Shown here piece after piece: positions 50,316-59,655 of a stretch of 64,000 bases of DNA. The notes beneath the pieces are model-generated. The model saw nothing but the letters and a program-made list of their open reading frames with translations. It searched no databases and was not told the DNA's origin. Source of the stretch: Roseateles puraquae (GTDB lineage: Bacteria; Pseudomonadota; Gammaproteobacteria; Burkholderiales; Burkholderiaceae_C); NCBI RefSeq assembly GCF_002205845.1, contig NZ_NISI01000011.1, forward strand, positions 62,001 through 126,000, read 5' to 3'. How positions within the stretch are numbered: the stretch's first letter is position 1; each line of letters begins with the position of its first letter. The position numbers were made by a program, and so were the translations under genes.

Positions 50316-51551
50316 TTGCCCACTTCTCCCCTTGACCTCGCACGCATCCGCGCCGAGTTTCCGGCGCTGGCCGCCGGCACGGTGTTTCTGGACAACGCGG
50401 GCGGCTCGCAGGTGCTCGCCCGCGTGGCCGACCGCATCCGCGACTACCTGTTGCACGACAACGTGCAGCTCGGCGCCAGCTACGCCGCCTCGCAACAGGC
50501 CGGCGAACGGGTGCTGGCCGCACGGCGCGCGGTGGCGCTGCTGGTGAATGCGCCGCACGACGACGAGATCGTCATGGGGCCGTCCACCACGGCGCTGATC
50601 GGCACGCTGGTCGAGGCCTTGCGGCCGGACCTGCAGTCGGGTGATGAAGTGATCGTGACTGAGTCCGACCACGAAGCCAACATCGGGGCCTGGACGCGAC
50701 TGGCCGACATCGGCGTGGTCGTGCGCGTGTGGCGGGTGGATGCCGAGAGCCTCGGCCTGCGGCTGCAGGACCTGGACCCGCTGATCGGCCCGCGCACGAA
50801 GTGGATCGCCATGACGCAGGCCTCCAATGTCCTCGGCACGATCACCCCGGTGGCCGAGGTCGCGCGCCGCGCGCATGCGGCCGGGGCGAAGCTGTGCGTG
50901 GATGCCGTGGCCTACGCGCCCCACCGCCTGGTGGACGTGCAGGCCAGCGGCGCCGACGCGGTGGTGTTCAGTTTCTACAAGGTGTTCGGCCCGCACTATG
51001 CGGTGCTGTGGGTGCGCCGCGAGCTGCTGCTGCAGCTGCCCAGCCTCAACCACTTCTTCATCGGCCGCGAGGTCATCCCCTACAAGCTGCAGCGCGGCAA
51101 CGTCAACTACGAGCTGTCCTACGGCTGCATCGGGATCGTCGACTACCTGCGCGACGTCGGCACGGCGCTCGGTGCCACCGGCAGCGACCGGGCCCGCATG
51201 CAAGCCGCGTTCGACGCCTTTGCCGCGCATGAAGACGCGCTGGCGGAGCAGCTGCTCGCGTGGCTGCGCGAGCGGCCCGGCGTGCGCATCATCGGCCTGC
51301 CGTCGGCCGCGGGCGGCGCGCGCGTGCCGACGGTCAGCTTCGTCGTGGAAGGCCGGCGGTCCGAAGACATCGTCCGGCAGGTGGACACCCACGGCATCGG
51401 CATTCGCTTCGGCGACTTCTATGCGCGGCACCTGATTGAGGCGCTCGGGCTGCAGGCCTATGGCGGCGTGGTGCGTGTGTCCATCGCGCACTACAACACG
51501 GCGCAAGAGATCGGGCGCCTGTTGGTGGCGCTGGACGCGGCGATGGCGTGA
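50316..51551 (+). CDS. cysteine-desulfurase-like class V aminotransferase (VC1184 type)
   Basis: 411 residues. The PLP-binding lysine is in S-F-Y-K-V-F-G-P-H near residue 222. F-L-D-N-A-G-G-S near 20 and E-S-D-H-E-A-N near 118 fit the VC1184-type branch of SufS/NifS-like enzymes. The catalytic-loop Cys of true desulfurases is not evident, so the real reaction is uncertain. The start is a TTG at 50316 with an ideal AAGGAG six bases before it; no better ATG exists. Confidence 0.85.
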   Translation: MPTSPLDLARIRAEFPALAAGTVFLDNAGGSQVLARVADRIRDYLLHDNVQLGASYAASQQAGERVLAARRAVALLVNAPHDDEIVMGPSTTALIGTLVEALRPDLQSGDEVIVTESDHEANIGAWTRLADIGVVVRVWRVDAESLGLRLQDLDPLIGPRTKWIAMTQASNVLGTITPVAEVARRAHAAGAKLCVDAVAYAPHRLVDVQASGADAVVFSFYKVFGPHYAVLWVRRELLLQLPSLNHFFIGREVIPYKLQRGNVNYELSYGCIGIVDYLRDVGTALGATGSDRARMQAAFDAFAAHEDALAEQLLAWLRERPGVRIIGLPSAAGGARVPTVSFVVEGRRSEDIVRQVDTHGIGIRFGDFYARHLIEALGLQAYGGVVRVSIAHYNTAQEIGRLLVALDAAMA

Positions 51552-51710
51552 TCGGCCGGGGCCGCGGGATGTCTGACGCGGCGGGCTGATCACGTACATC
51601 AGGAGGTCAGAGACTGCTTTTCTGGGAGCCCACGGCATGCCTTCATGCGCCTTCACCCGCCGCGCCGGCCCTCATGGCGCTCCTCACCGCCCTCGCGGCG
51701 CCGATGCCTG

Positions 51711-54572
51711 ATGGACGGCACCCTCGTGATGCCGCTGGCCGCCATGCGCGCCCAGGATTGGGCCGCGCTGAGTGACCTGCTCGACCAGGCGCTGGACTTG
51801 CCACCCGCCGAGCGAGAGGCCTGGCTCAACGCGCTGGACGGTGAGCACCTCATCCACCGCGAGGCCCTGCAGGCGCTGCTCGCGACCCAGGCGGAGATCG
51901 AAACCGGGGACTTCCTGGCCGAGCTGCCGGCCTTGCCGGGCGTGGCGAGCGAGGCCGGCGATGCCCATGCCGGCGGCCAGCTCGTGGGCGCCTACCGGCT
52001 GATCGAGCGCATCGGCCGCGGCGGCATGGGCGAGGTCTGGCTGGCTGAGCGCGCCGACGGCACGGTCAAGCGGCAGGTGGCGTTGAAGCTGCCGCACGCC
52101 GTCTGGGGCGACGCCTTCACCGAACGCCTGGTGCGCGAGCGCGAGATCCTCGCGGCGCTCGACCACGCCCACATCGCCCGTCTCTACGACGCGGGCGTGG
52201 ACGCGCATGGTCGGCCCTTCCTCGCGATGGCCTATGTCGCGGGGCAGCCGATCGATGTCTACTGCCGCGAGCGCGCCTTGCCCCTGCGCAGCCGCGTGGC
52301 GCTGCTGTTGCAGGTGGCGGCAGCGGTGGCACATGCGCATGCGCGGCTGGTGGTGCACCGTGACCTCAAGCCCGGCAACATCCTCGTGGGGGCGGACGGG
52401 AACGTCGTGCTGCTGGACTTCGGCATCGCCAAGCTGCTGGATGGTGACCAGACGCGCGACACCGCGCTGACCGCCGTCTCCGGCCGCGCCCTGACGCTGG
52501 ACTACGCCAGCCCGGAGCAGATCCGCGGCGAGCCCCTGGGCACCGCCAGCGACATCTACAGCCTGGCGGTGGTGGCCTACGAGCTGCTGACCGGCGGGCG
52601 GCCCTACCGGCTTGCCCGGGGCAGTGCGGCCGAGCTGGAGGAGGCCATTGCCAGCGCGCAGGCGCCCCGCGCCAGCGACACGGCCACGGACGCGTCCACC
52701 CGGCGCCAGTTGCGCGGCGACCTGGATGCCATCCTCAACAAGGCCCTCAAGAAGCGCCCCGAGGAACGCTACCCGACGATGGACGCCTTCGCCGCGGACC
52801 TGCGCCGCTGGCGCGATGGTGAGCCGGTGCAGGCGCGGCCCGACAGCGCCGGCTATCGCATGGCCAAGTTCATCGGGCGCCATCGTCTGCAGGTGGCCGC
52901 CGGCGGGGTGGTGATGCTGGCCTTGGCCGGTGGGGCGTCGGTCGCGCTGTGGCAGGCGCATGAGGCCCGACTGGCCGCCACCCAGGCCCGGACTGAAGCC
53001 GCCACGGCCAAGGCGGTGCAGGGCTTCATGGAATCGGTGTTCATCTCGAACTCGGCCAACCAGCCCGACCCTGAACGCGCCCGTGCCACCACCGCCCGCG
53101 AGCTGCTGGACCGCGGCGCCGAGCGCATCGAGAAGGACCTCGCCCAGGCGCCCGAGGCGCAGCTGCGCTTGTACGAGCTGCTGGGCGAGATGTACTTTCA
53201 CATGGCCTTGAACGACCGCTCGCTGGCGCTGCGCCGCAGTGGCGCTGCGCTGGCGGCCCGCCACTTCGGGGCCGGCAGCCTGGAGGCGATCAACGCCTCG
53301 GTGTCGCTGGCCAAGACATTGGCCGAAGTGGGCGATCGCGAGGCCTCGCTCAAGCTGCTGCTGCAGGCCGACGAGGCGCTGCGTGCGCGCGGCCAGGAGG
53401 ATGCGCTGGCGCGCATGGAGATCGACACCACCCTGGCCTACCACTACTTCAACTCGGACCCGCCGCAAGGCCTGGCGCGCGCGCGCCGCGCTGCGGCCAT
53501 CGCACGGCAACAGCCGCCGTCGCAAGGCTCGGTCGGCGCGCTGCACATGCTGGGCGAAGCGGCCAACGCCACGGGCAACCTGGTCGAAGCCCGGGACGCG
53601 CTGGCCGAGGCGCTGGCCCGCATCGACCGCCGGCCCGACGAGACGGTCGCGGTGCTGCCGCTGGTGTTGAGCACGCTGGGCGACGTGTACGCGCGGCTCG
53701 GCCAGCTTGGCGATGCGCGGGCGACGCTGTCGCGCGCCTACGACCTTGCCCAGCGCGGCAGCGATCCGTACACGCTGCACATCGCAGGCCTGAAGCTGTC
53801 GCGCTTTCTGGTGGCCAACGGCCGCGCGCGCGACGCGATCGAATCCGGCCGCGCCGCCGCCGCCTGGGCGCAGTCGCTGAAGGGCGACCATGAGTTCGGC
53901 GCCGGGCCGGCCGTGATGATCGGCAGCTATGGCCGGGTGCTGCTGGTGTACGGCGACGCGCGGCGCGCGCTGGGCTACCTGGACGATGCACGCCAGCGCC
54001 TGCCGGCGGCCTTGCCCGATGTGCTGGGGCCGTTTCTGGCGACGCATGCGGAGGCGATGCTCGCGCTCGGCCGCACCGCCGATGCGGCGGCCGACCTCGA
54101 CCAGGCCGCGGCCTTGATCGGCGACCGGGTGGACCGCAACACCGAGTCGGTGCGGGCGGTGCGCCGCCGCTACTGGGTGGCCGTGGGCAAGGCGCAAGAC
54201 GCCCTCGCTGACTTCGAGGCCCATGCGCCCCAGGTCGACCAGGCAAGCACCCCCTTCACCCGGCTGCGGCGCCAGGCCGAGCAGGCCACGCTGCTGCTGG
54301 CCGTGGGGCGCCCTGCCGAGGCCCATGCCGCCGCTTCGGCCGTGCTGGCGGCGATGGGCCAGTTGCCGGAGCAGGGCTTCAGCGACGACGTGCAGGCGCG
54401 CATGACGGCCGTGCAGGGCCAGGCCCTGCTGAGCCAGGGCCGACCCGCCGACGCGCTGCCCGTGCTTCAGCAGGCCCTCGCGCTGCACCGGGCCGCCTTC
54501 GATGCCGACCACAGCCCCGAGGTGGCGGCCGTGCGCGCCGCGCTGGCCACGGCGCAGCGACGAGCGCCCTAG
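51711..54572 (+). CDS. eukaryotic-type Ser/Thr protein kinase with TPR-like C-terminal region
   Basis: 953 residues from the ATG at 51711. The kinase domain (about 95-380) has the glycine loop G-R-G-G-M-G-E-V-W, V-A-L-K-L, H-R-D-L-K-P-G-N and D-F-G-I-A-K, all complete. One membrane span near 395-415 (V-V-M-L-A-L-A-G-G-A) separates it from a long helical TPR-like sensor region. In related genomes this kinase type goes with an ECF sigma factor; none is seen next to it. The TAG stop lies at the edge of an inverted-repeat element, so the true C-terminus may have been changed by insertion. Confidence 0.9.
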   Translation: MDGTLVMPLAAMRAQDWAALSDLLDQALDLPPAEREAWLNALDGEHLIHREALQALLATQAEIETGDFLAELPALPGVASEAGDAHAGGQLVGAYRLIERIGRGGMGEVWLAERADGTVKRQVALKLPHAVWGDAFTERLVREREILAALDHAHIARLYDAGVDAHGRPFLAMAYVAGQPIDVYCRERALPLRSRVALLLQVAAAVAHAHARLVVHRDLKPGNILVGADGNVVLLDFGIAKLLDGDQTRDTALTAVSGRALTLDYASPEQIRGEPLGTASDIYSLAVVAYELLTGGRPYRLARGSAAELEEAIASAQAPRASDTATDASTRRQLRGDLDAILNKALKKRPEERYPTMDAFAADLRRWRDGEPVQARPDSAGYRMAKFIGRHRLQVAAGGVVMLALAGGASVALWQAHEARLAATQARTEAATAKAVQGFMESVFISNSANQPDPERARATTARELLDRGAERIEKDLAQAPEAQLRLYELLGEMYFHMALNDRSLALRRSGAALAARHFGAGSLEAINASVSLAKTLAEVGDREASLKLLLQADEALRARGQEDALARMEIDTTLAYHYFNSDPPQGLARARRAAAIARQQPPSQGSVGALHMLGEAANATGNLVEARDALAEALARIDRRPDETVAVLPLVLSTLGDVYARLGQLGDARATLSRAYDLAQRGSDPYTLHIAGLKLSRFLVANGRARDAIESGRAAAAWAQSLKGDHEFGAGPAVMIGSYGRVLLVYGDARRALGYLDDARQRLPAALPDVLGPFLATHAEAMLALGRTADAAADLDQAAALIGDRVDRNTESVRAVRRRYWVAVGKAQDALADFEAHAPQVDQASTPFTRLRRQAEQATLLLAVGRPAEAHAAASAVLAAMGQLPEQGFSDDVQARMTAVQGQALLSQGRPADALPVLQQALALHRAAFDADHSPEVAAVRAALATAQRRAP

Positions 54573-54735
54573 TGTGGTGTCCCGCAAATACGTGCACATG
54601 AAATCGCGTCTTCAACCCCATGGCGGCGTTGCAAATCCTCGCGATACCACCGGGTATCGCTGCGGTTTGCGCCTTGCCCTGGGCTCGAAGCCCTCGATTT
54701 CATTTTGTGCACGTATCCGCGGGACACCACACTAG
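54569..54735. mobile_element. 167-bp MITE-like element with ~40-bp terminal inverted repeats
   Basis: The ends are CTAGTGTGGTGTCCCGC on both sides in inverted orientation, continuing as ATACGTGCACA and ATGAAATCG with small differences. The centre holds a perfect hairpin, GCGATACC-ACCG-GGTATCGC. TA or CTAG flanks fit an IS630/Tc1-type target duplication. It has no coding capacity. Its left end supplies the stop codon of the kinase gene (TAG at 54570-54572), and its right end lies 3 bases inside the last codons of the convergent gene at 54732. It can fold into a long hairpin and so may terminate both genes. Confidence 0.75.
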
Positions 54736-55340
54736 CGGCAGATCAGCCCGACCGCGTCCACCGCAGCGCCGGCGCGCCCTTGCAGCCCGACGATGGCCTT
54801 GTCGTCGCAGGTCAGGGTGCCCTTGGGGTAGTGGGAGTTCACGTTGTCCATCATGCGTAGCGCGCCAACCGGCCCGGTGACGAAGAGGGCGATGTTGCCG
54901 ATTGGGCCCGTCGGGGAGGTGAAGGCGCCCGGGGTGTTCAGCGGCACGGAGGCGGTGCGGGTCTCGCTGCCGCGCGCGGCGCAGTCCAGCACCAGCGCCT
55001 TGAGCAGGTGGTTGTCGCTGCGCAGCGACGTCACCGCCATGGACCGCACCACTGACCCGGCCGGGCAGGCCGCACTGCGCCGCGTGCCGCTGCCGCCGCC
55101 GCCAGCAATCGGCTGGCCGTTGCACAGCGGCGCGATGTAGTTGACGTAGGCCCCGGTGCGCGCGAATACGCCGGTGACCTGGGTGCCGGCCGGGCACCTG
55201 GCGATGAACTGTTGCCCGCCGGTGCCACCGAAGGCCGGCGTGAACGTTTCCTGGGCCTGCGCGAGCGGCGATGCGCCGAGCAGGGCGGCCATGCCCGCGG
55301 CGAGCAGGGCCGAGCGAGGGTGAGCAAGTGAATGAGACAT
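54732..55340 (-). CDS. secreted hypothetical protein, cysteine-containing
   Basis: 202 residues from the ATG at 55340 with AGGAG before it. A signal peptide ends at P-L-A-Q-A-Q near residue 30. The mature part has paired Cys (I-A-R-C, P-L-C, S-A-A-C, L-D-C, L-T-C, L-I-C) and repeated V-x-G-V/V-R-S segments, resembling extracellular proteins with a jacalin-like or I/LWEQ-like beta fold. No firm family. It ends in the mobile element at 54569-54735. Confidence 0.75.
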   Translation of the reverse strand: MSHSLAHPRSALLAAGMAALLGASPLAQAQETFTPAFGGTGGQQFIARCPAGTQVTGVFARTGAYVNYIAPLCNGQPIAGGGGSGTRRSAACPAGSVVRSMAVTSLRSDNHLLKALVLDCAARGSETRTASVPLNTPGAFTSPTGPIGNIALFVTGPVGALRMMDNVNSHYPKGTLTCDDKAIVGLQGRAGAAVDAVGLICR

Positions 55341-55455
55341 GTCAGAGCTCCTGTCATCGGTGAAGGGGATTCCCTTCTTCGAAGTACGCAACGCGGCAGG
55401 AAAGTCAGACATGGCCCACCGAGCGGCCAGCCCGGCGCACCGAAGGTGCGGGGCG

Positions 55456-56574
55456 CTAGCGCCCGTGCCAGCGCATCGCGGCGCGCCTCACCATCTCGGG
55501 CAGCAGGTGCTGCTCGTCTTCCACCTGCCGCAGCCACGCGGCATCGTTGCCCAGGCCGTTGATCTCGCGGCGCAGGTACTGCAAGGCGCCTTCGGCATGC
55601 AGGTCGCCGGCGTGGCTGTCCAGGCGCGAGAGCACGCGGATGAGGTCGTCGCGCAGCACGCGGTGCTCGCCGGTCTCGGGGTCGACGAAGGTGCCGTCCA
55701 GCCCGAAGCGGCAGGCCTGGAAGCGGTTGAAGGTGTAGGGCAGGTAGTCGTCCTCGCTGAGCTTGAAGGGCTTCTCGCGCGTGAGCCATTGGCCCAGGCA
55801 CTGGATGAAGCCGGCCAGGGCCGCAGCCTTCTCGATGGTCAGCGGCGTGTCCAGCACGCGGACTTCGATGGTGCCGAACTCGGGCTTGGGGCGGATGTCC
55901 CAGTAGAAGTCCTTCATGCCCGAGACCACGCCGGTGCGGGTCATTTTGTTGAAGAAGACCTCGAAGTCGCTCCAGGTCTGCACGAAAGGCGCGCGGCCGC
56001 TCAGCGGAAAGGCAAACACCGAGTTCAGCCGTGCCGAGTCAAAGCCCGTGTCCTCGCCCTGCACGAAGGGCGAGGAGGCCGCCAGCGCGATCAGGTGCGG
56101 GATGAAGCGGCTCATGCCGTGCAGCAGCACCAGCGCCTCGTCGGCGCTCGGGCAGCCGATGTGCACGTGCTGGCCGAACACCGTGAACTGCTTGGAGAGG
56201 TAGCCGTACAGCGACGACAGCTCATGAAAGCGCGGGGTCTCGAAGATGCGCCGGCGCGTCCAGTGCTGGAAGGGGTGGGTACCGCCGCCGCAGAGCATCA
56301 CGTCCAGCGTCTCGGCGCAATCCACCAGCGCATCGCGGATCTGGCCCAGCTCCGACACCACCTGGCCGAAGCCGGCGCACACGCCGGTGGACAGCTCGAT
56401 CATGCTGCTGGTGATCTCGGGCTTCACGTCGCCGGGGATGCTGCGCTTTTCCATCAGGCGCAGCAGGTCGGCTGACACGGGGGCCAGGTCGTAGTCGTCG
56501 CTGTTGACGATCTGCAGCTCCAGCTCGACGCCCAGCGTCAGCGGCTGCGATTGGGCGAAGACGCCAAGGCTCAT
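55456..56574 (-). CDS. ybdK: carboxylate-amine ligase / weak glutamate-cysteine ligase, YbdK family
   Basis: 372 residues. The GCS2-type pattern is clear: G-V-E-L-E-L-Q near residue 15, P-E-I-T-S-S-M-I-E near 52, G-T-H-P-F near 98, G-Q-H-V-H-I-G near 134 and the late segment G-T-I-E-V-R near 235. It makes gamma-glutamyl-type bonds; the natural product is not settled. Its ATG overlaps the stop of the antiporter gene upstream, so they are cotranscribed. Confidence 0.92.
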   Translation of the reverse strand: MSLGVFAQSQPLTLGVELELQIVNSDDYDLAPVSADLLRLMEKRSIPGDVKPEITSSMIELSTGVCAGFGQVVSELGQIRDALVDCAETLDVMLCGGGTHPFQHWTRRRIFETPRFHELSSLYGYLSKQFTVFGQHVHIGCPSADEALVLLHGMSRFIPHLIALAASSPFVQGEDTGFDSARLNSVFAFPLSGRAPFVQTWSDFEVFFNKMTRTGVVSGMKDFYWDIRPKPEFGTIEVRVLDTPLTIEKAAALAGFIQCLGQWLTREKPFKLSEDDYLPYTFNRFQACRFGLDGTFVDPETGEHRVLRDDLIRVLSRLDSHAGDLHAEGALQYLRREINGLGNDAAWLRQVEDEQHLLPEMVRRAAMRWHGR

Positions 56575-57842
56575 GGGCGGCCCTCCGTGCCAGGTTGCTT
56601 GCCAGATTCGTTGCGGCGGCGGCGCGGCGGTGCCGGGGGCAGCTCACCCGCCAGGCGCAGCGCGAACTGCACCGCAATCGGCCCGATCAACTCCAGCACC
56701 GCAATGCTGGCCAGGATGATGGGTACGGCGCCCGCAGCCAGCTCAGGCTCGGCCCGCATCAGCTCGCTCAGCATCACCAGGGCCGTGGCGGACAGCGGCG
56801 TCATCGTGATCGACAGGGCCAGGCCTTGCCGCCAGCTGGCCTTGGCCCACGGTGCGAGCGCCACGATGGCGATGGTCTTGGCGACGAAGCGCGCCGCCAT
56901 CAGCGCCAGCGCAGCAAAGCCGCCGGCCACCAGGATCTTGGGCGACCAGGCCGAGCCGACGATGACGAACAGCATCAGCACCAGCGCGCCGCCCGAGGTG
57001 CCGAAGTGGCGCGGCCACACCCAGGGGCGGTCGCTGGTGTTGCGCAGCAGCAGGCCGGCCACCAGCGGCATCAGCAGCGTGGACACGCCAATCGCCCGCG
57101 CCGCGACGATGGAGAACGCGACGAGGCCGAACAGCAGCAGCACCGCACTTTCGTTGCGCAGGTCCAGCCGGCGGGCGACGAGGTACACCGCCCCGGCCAG
57201 CAGCGCGGCCAGGCCCAGCGTGGTGATCAGCGAGATCGACAAGCCCGCCAGCGCCTGGGGCAGGCTGCCGCCGTCGTCGGCCGCCCACCAGGTGCGCATC
57301 AGGGTCAGTGCAATCACGGCGTAAAGCGTGTTCAGCGCCGTCAGCAGCGAAGCGCGCTGCGTGACTTGACCCTCGGCGCCGAGTTCCATCGACACCCGCC
57401 CGGACACCGCGGCCGGTGCGGGCATGGCCAGGATGGCGCAGGCGATGGCCGTCTGCCAGCTCACGTCAAAGAAGCGCAGCACCACGGCCACGGCCACCGC
57501 GCTGAGCGAGGCCTCCAGCAGGCTGGTGGCGGCCAGGCCCGGGTTGCGGCGCAGCCAGCGCAGGTGCACGCGGCTGCCGATCTCGAACAGCAGCAGGCCC
57601 AGGGCGAGGTCGGTCACCGTCTGCGCGGCGCCGGACAGCGGCATGCCCACGCCATGCCCGAAGGCGGCGGCCACGCAGCCCGCCAGCGTGTAGCCCACCA
57701 CGCGGGGCAGGCGGGTCGTGGCGGCGATGAATTCGCCCGCCAGTGCGCCGGCCAGCAACACGCCGACGACAAACATCAGTGCGCTGGACGGGGCGACGGC
57801 GAGACCGGCCCAGATGCGGGCTCCGGTATCGAGAGCGTTCAT
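56571..57842 (-). CDS. cation:proton antiporter, CPA2/KefB-type membrane domain
   Basis: 423 residues, about 12 spans, without TrkA-N domains. [11 protein letters not shown] and L-L-L-F-E-I-G-S near residue 80 are typical of the Na+/H+ exchanger domain, with the K-S-like region near 340. Start at M-N-A-L-D-T-G (57842); the longer frame reads poorly. It pairs with YbdK by a 4-base overlap, which is an unusual link and may concern thiol and ion balance, as Kef systems respond to glutathione. That is an inference. Confidence 0.87.
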   Translation of the reverse strand: MNALDTGARIWAGLAVAPSSALMFVVGVLLAGALAGEFIAATTRLPRVVGYTLAGCVAAAFGHGVGMPLSGAAQTVTDLALGLLLFEIGSRVHLRWLRRNPGLAATSLLEASLSAVAVAVVLRFFDVSWQTAIACAILAMPAPAAVSGRVSMELGAEGQVTQRASLLTALNTLYAVIALTLMRTWWAADDGGSLPQALAGLSISLITTLGLAALLAGAVYLVARRLDLRNESAVLLLFGLVAFSIVAARAIGVSTLLMPLVAGLLLRNTSDRPWVWPRHFGTSGGALVLMLFVIVGSAWSPKILVAGGFAALALMAARFVAKTIAIVALAPWAKASWRQGLALSITMTPLSATALVMLSELMRAEPELAAGAVPIILASIAVLELIGPIAVQFALRLAGELPPAPPRRRRNESGKQPGTEGRP

Positions 57843-57943
57843 GCGTCTCCCTGGTCTTGAAAGATTTGGTTGCAAGCCTAGGGGGCGCAGGCGCGGCCGC
57901 GTGTAGGCCAACACGCCGAAAGCTTCCTGGACAATTGCGCGCC

Positions 57944-58510
57944 ATGCAGCTCATCAGCCTCAACACCGCACGGGTCGAATCCTTCGTCGCCACCAACGGC
58001 GAGGCCGTGACCTCGGCCATCCGCAAACGCGCCCGCGACGGCGCCGTGGCCGTGGGCCCGCTGGGCCTGGCCGGCGATGAGCAGGCCGACCCGAGCGTGC
58101 ACGGCGGCCTGGCCAAGGCGGTGTATGCCTACCCGCAGGCCCACTACGCCTTCTGGCAGACGGTGCGCGGCCAGGCCAAGGTGGCGGGCGAGCTGCAGCC
58201 GGGCGATTGCGGCGAGAACCTCACGCTGGCGGGCCTGCTCGAAAGCCAGGTCTGGATCGGCGATGTGCTGCGGTTCCCCGACTGCGAGCTGCTCGTGTCG
58301 GAGCCGCGCTACCCCTGCTTCAAGTTCAATGCCCACATGGGCTTCAACCAGGCCGCCAAGCTGATGGTGCAGAGCGGCTATTGCGGCTTCTATCTCGCGG
58401 TGAAGCGTGAGGGCTCGATCGCGGCAGGCCAGACCTTCGAGCTCGTCCCCGGCCCGCGCGAGGTGGGCATCGTCGAGCTCTTCAAGGCCAAGATGAGGAA
58501 GAAGGCGTGA
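57944..58510 (+). CDS. MOSC domain protein (YiiM-like)
   Basis: 188 residues. The family pattern includes V-G-P-L-G-L-A-G-D-E-Q-A-D near residue 39, H-G-G near 55, G-E-N-L-T near 87 and the conserved Cys in P-R-Y-P-C-F-K near 122. MOSC proteins bind molybdenum cofactor or act on reducible N-hydroxylated substrates. Its stop overlaps the GTG start of the next gene. Confidence 0.9.
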   Translation: MQLISLNTARVESFVATNGEAVTSAIRKRARDGAVAVGPLGLAGDEQADPSVHGGLAKAVYAYPQAHYAFWQTVRGQAKVAGELQPGDCGENLTLAGLLESQVWIGDVLRFPDCELLVSEPRYPCFKFNAHMGFNQAAKLMVQSGYCGFYLAVKREGSIAAGQTFELVPGPREVGIVELFKAKMRKKA

Positions 58511-59655
58511 GCGGTGCGCGCTGGCTGCGGCGCCATCTGCTGCTCGCAGCCGGTGCGCTGCCCTGGGCGGCCGGCGCAGCGCCGGTGCTGCGCGTGGGGC
58601 CCACGCGGCCGATCAAGTCGCTCGCTGCGGCCGCACGCCAGGCGCGTGATGGCGACGTGATCGAGGTGGACGCCGGCGACTACACCGCCGACGTCGCCGC
58701 CTGGCCCCAGCATGACCTGACCCTGCGCGCCGTGGGCGGCCGGGTGCGCGTCATCGGCGCGGGCGCGCACGTGCAGGGCAAGGGGCTGTTCGTGACGAGC
58801 GGGCGGCGCCAGCGCATCGAGGGCTTCGACTTCAGCGGCGCCACCGTGCCTGAACGCAACGGCGCCGGCATCCGGCTGGAGGCGGGCTCGCTGACGCTGG
58901 TGGACTGCACCTTCAAGGACAACCAGAACGGCCTGCTGTCGGCCAACGAGGGCAGCATCGAGCTGGACATCATCGATTGCGACTTCGGCCCCATCCTGCC
59001 GGGCGAGGGGCGCACGCACAACCTGTATGTCGGCGCGATCAAGCGACTGGCGGTCAGCGGCAGCTGGTTCCACCACGGCTTCAAGGGCCATCTGCTCAAG
59101 AGCCGCGCGGCGCTGAATCACATCCTCTACAACCGCCTGACTGATGAGATCGGCGGGCGGGCGAGCTACGAGCTGGAGTTCGCCAACGGCGGGGTGGCGG
59201 TCGTGATGGGCAACCTCATCGCGCAGAGCTCCACCACCGAGAACCCGCACGTGATCTCCTTCGGTGCCGAGGGCGCCACCTGGGAGAAGCAGGCGCTTTA
59301 TCTCGTCAACAACACGCTGGTGGACCAGCGGCCCAGCGGCGGCATCTGGCTGCGCGTGTCACCGCCCCAGGCCGAGGTGGTGCTGGCCAACAACCTGCTC
59401 GTCGGCGGGCCGAAGCTCGCGGCCGACGGCCACTGGGTGCGGCGCGCCAACCTGGAGGCCGACTGGGACGAGTTCGTGCTCGCCGCGCGCGACGACTTCC
59501 GGCTGAAGCCGGGTTCATCGCTGCGCGGCAAGGCCCAGCCAGCGGGCGAGGGCGGTGGCCTGAAGCTCACCCCCACCCGCGAGTACCGGCACCCCCGCGG
59601 CACCCTGCCGTGGGACGGCAGCGCGCCGCTGAGCCCGGGGGCCTTCCAGCGCTGA
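58507..59655 (+). CDS. secreted right-handed beta-helix protein
   Basis: 382 residues from a GTG overlapping the MOSC stop (GTGA). A signal peptide with a twin-arginine-like L-R-R-H-L-L start ends A-A-G-A-A near residue 25. Repeated turns follow, with V-I-E-V-D-A-G-D-Y near 58, I-E-G-F-D-F-S-G near 107 and L-V-N-N-T-L-V near 270. This is the polysaccharide-binding or lyase fold. It is not closely similar to the one at 37260. The pairing with MOSC is conserved-looking but has no clear reason. Confidence 0.75.
   Translation: MSGARWLRRHLLLAAGALPWAAGAAPVLRVGPTRPIKSLAAAARQARDGDVIEVDAGDYTADVAAWPQHDLTLRAVGGRVRVIGAGAHVQGKGLFVTSGRRQRIEGFDFSGATVPERNGAGIRLEAGSLTLVDCTFKDNQNGLLSANEGSIELDIIDCDFGPILPGEGRTHNLYVGAIKRLAVSGSWFHHGFKGHLLKSRAALNHILYNRLTDEIGGRASYELEFANGGVAVVMGNLIAQSSTTENPHVISFGAEGATWEKQALYLVNNTLVDQRPSGGIWLRVSPPQAEVVLANNLLVGGPKLAADGHWVRRANLEADWDEFVLAARDDFRLKPGSSLRGKAQPAGEGGGLKLTPTREYRHPRGTLPWDGSAPLSPGAFQR

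Noticed and set aside
51684-54599. 971-residue minus-strand frame opposite the kinase
   Set aside because: Exact shadow of the kinase gene; H/R/G/Q-rich composition without domains.
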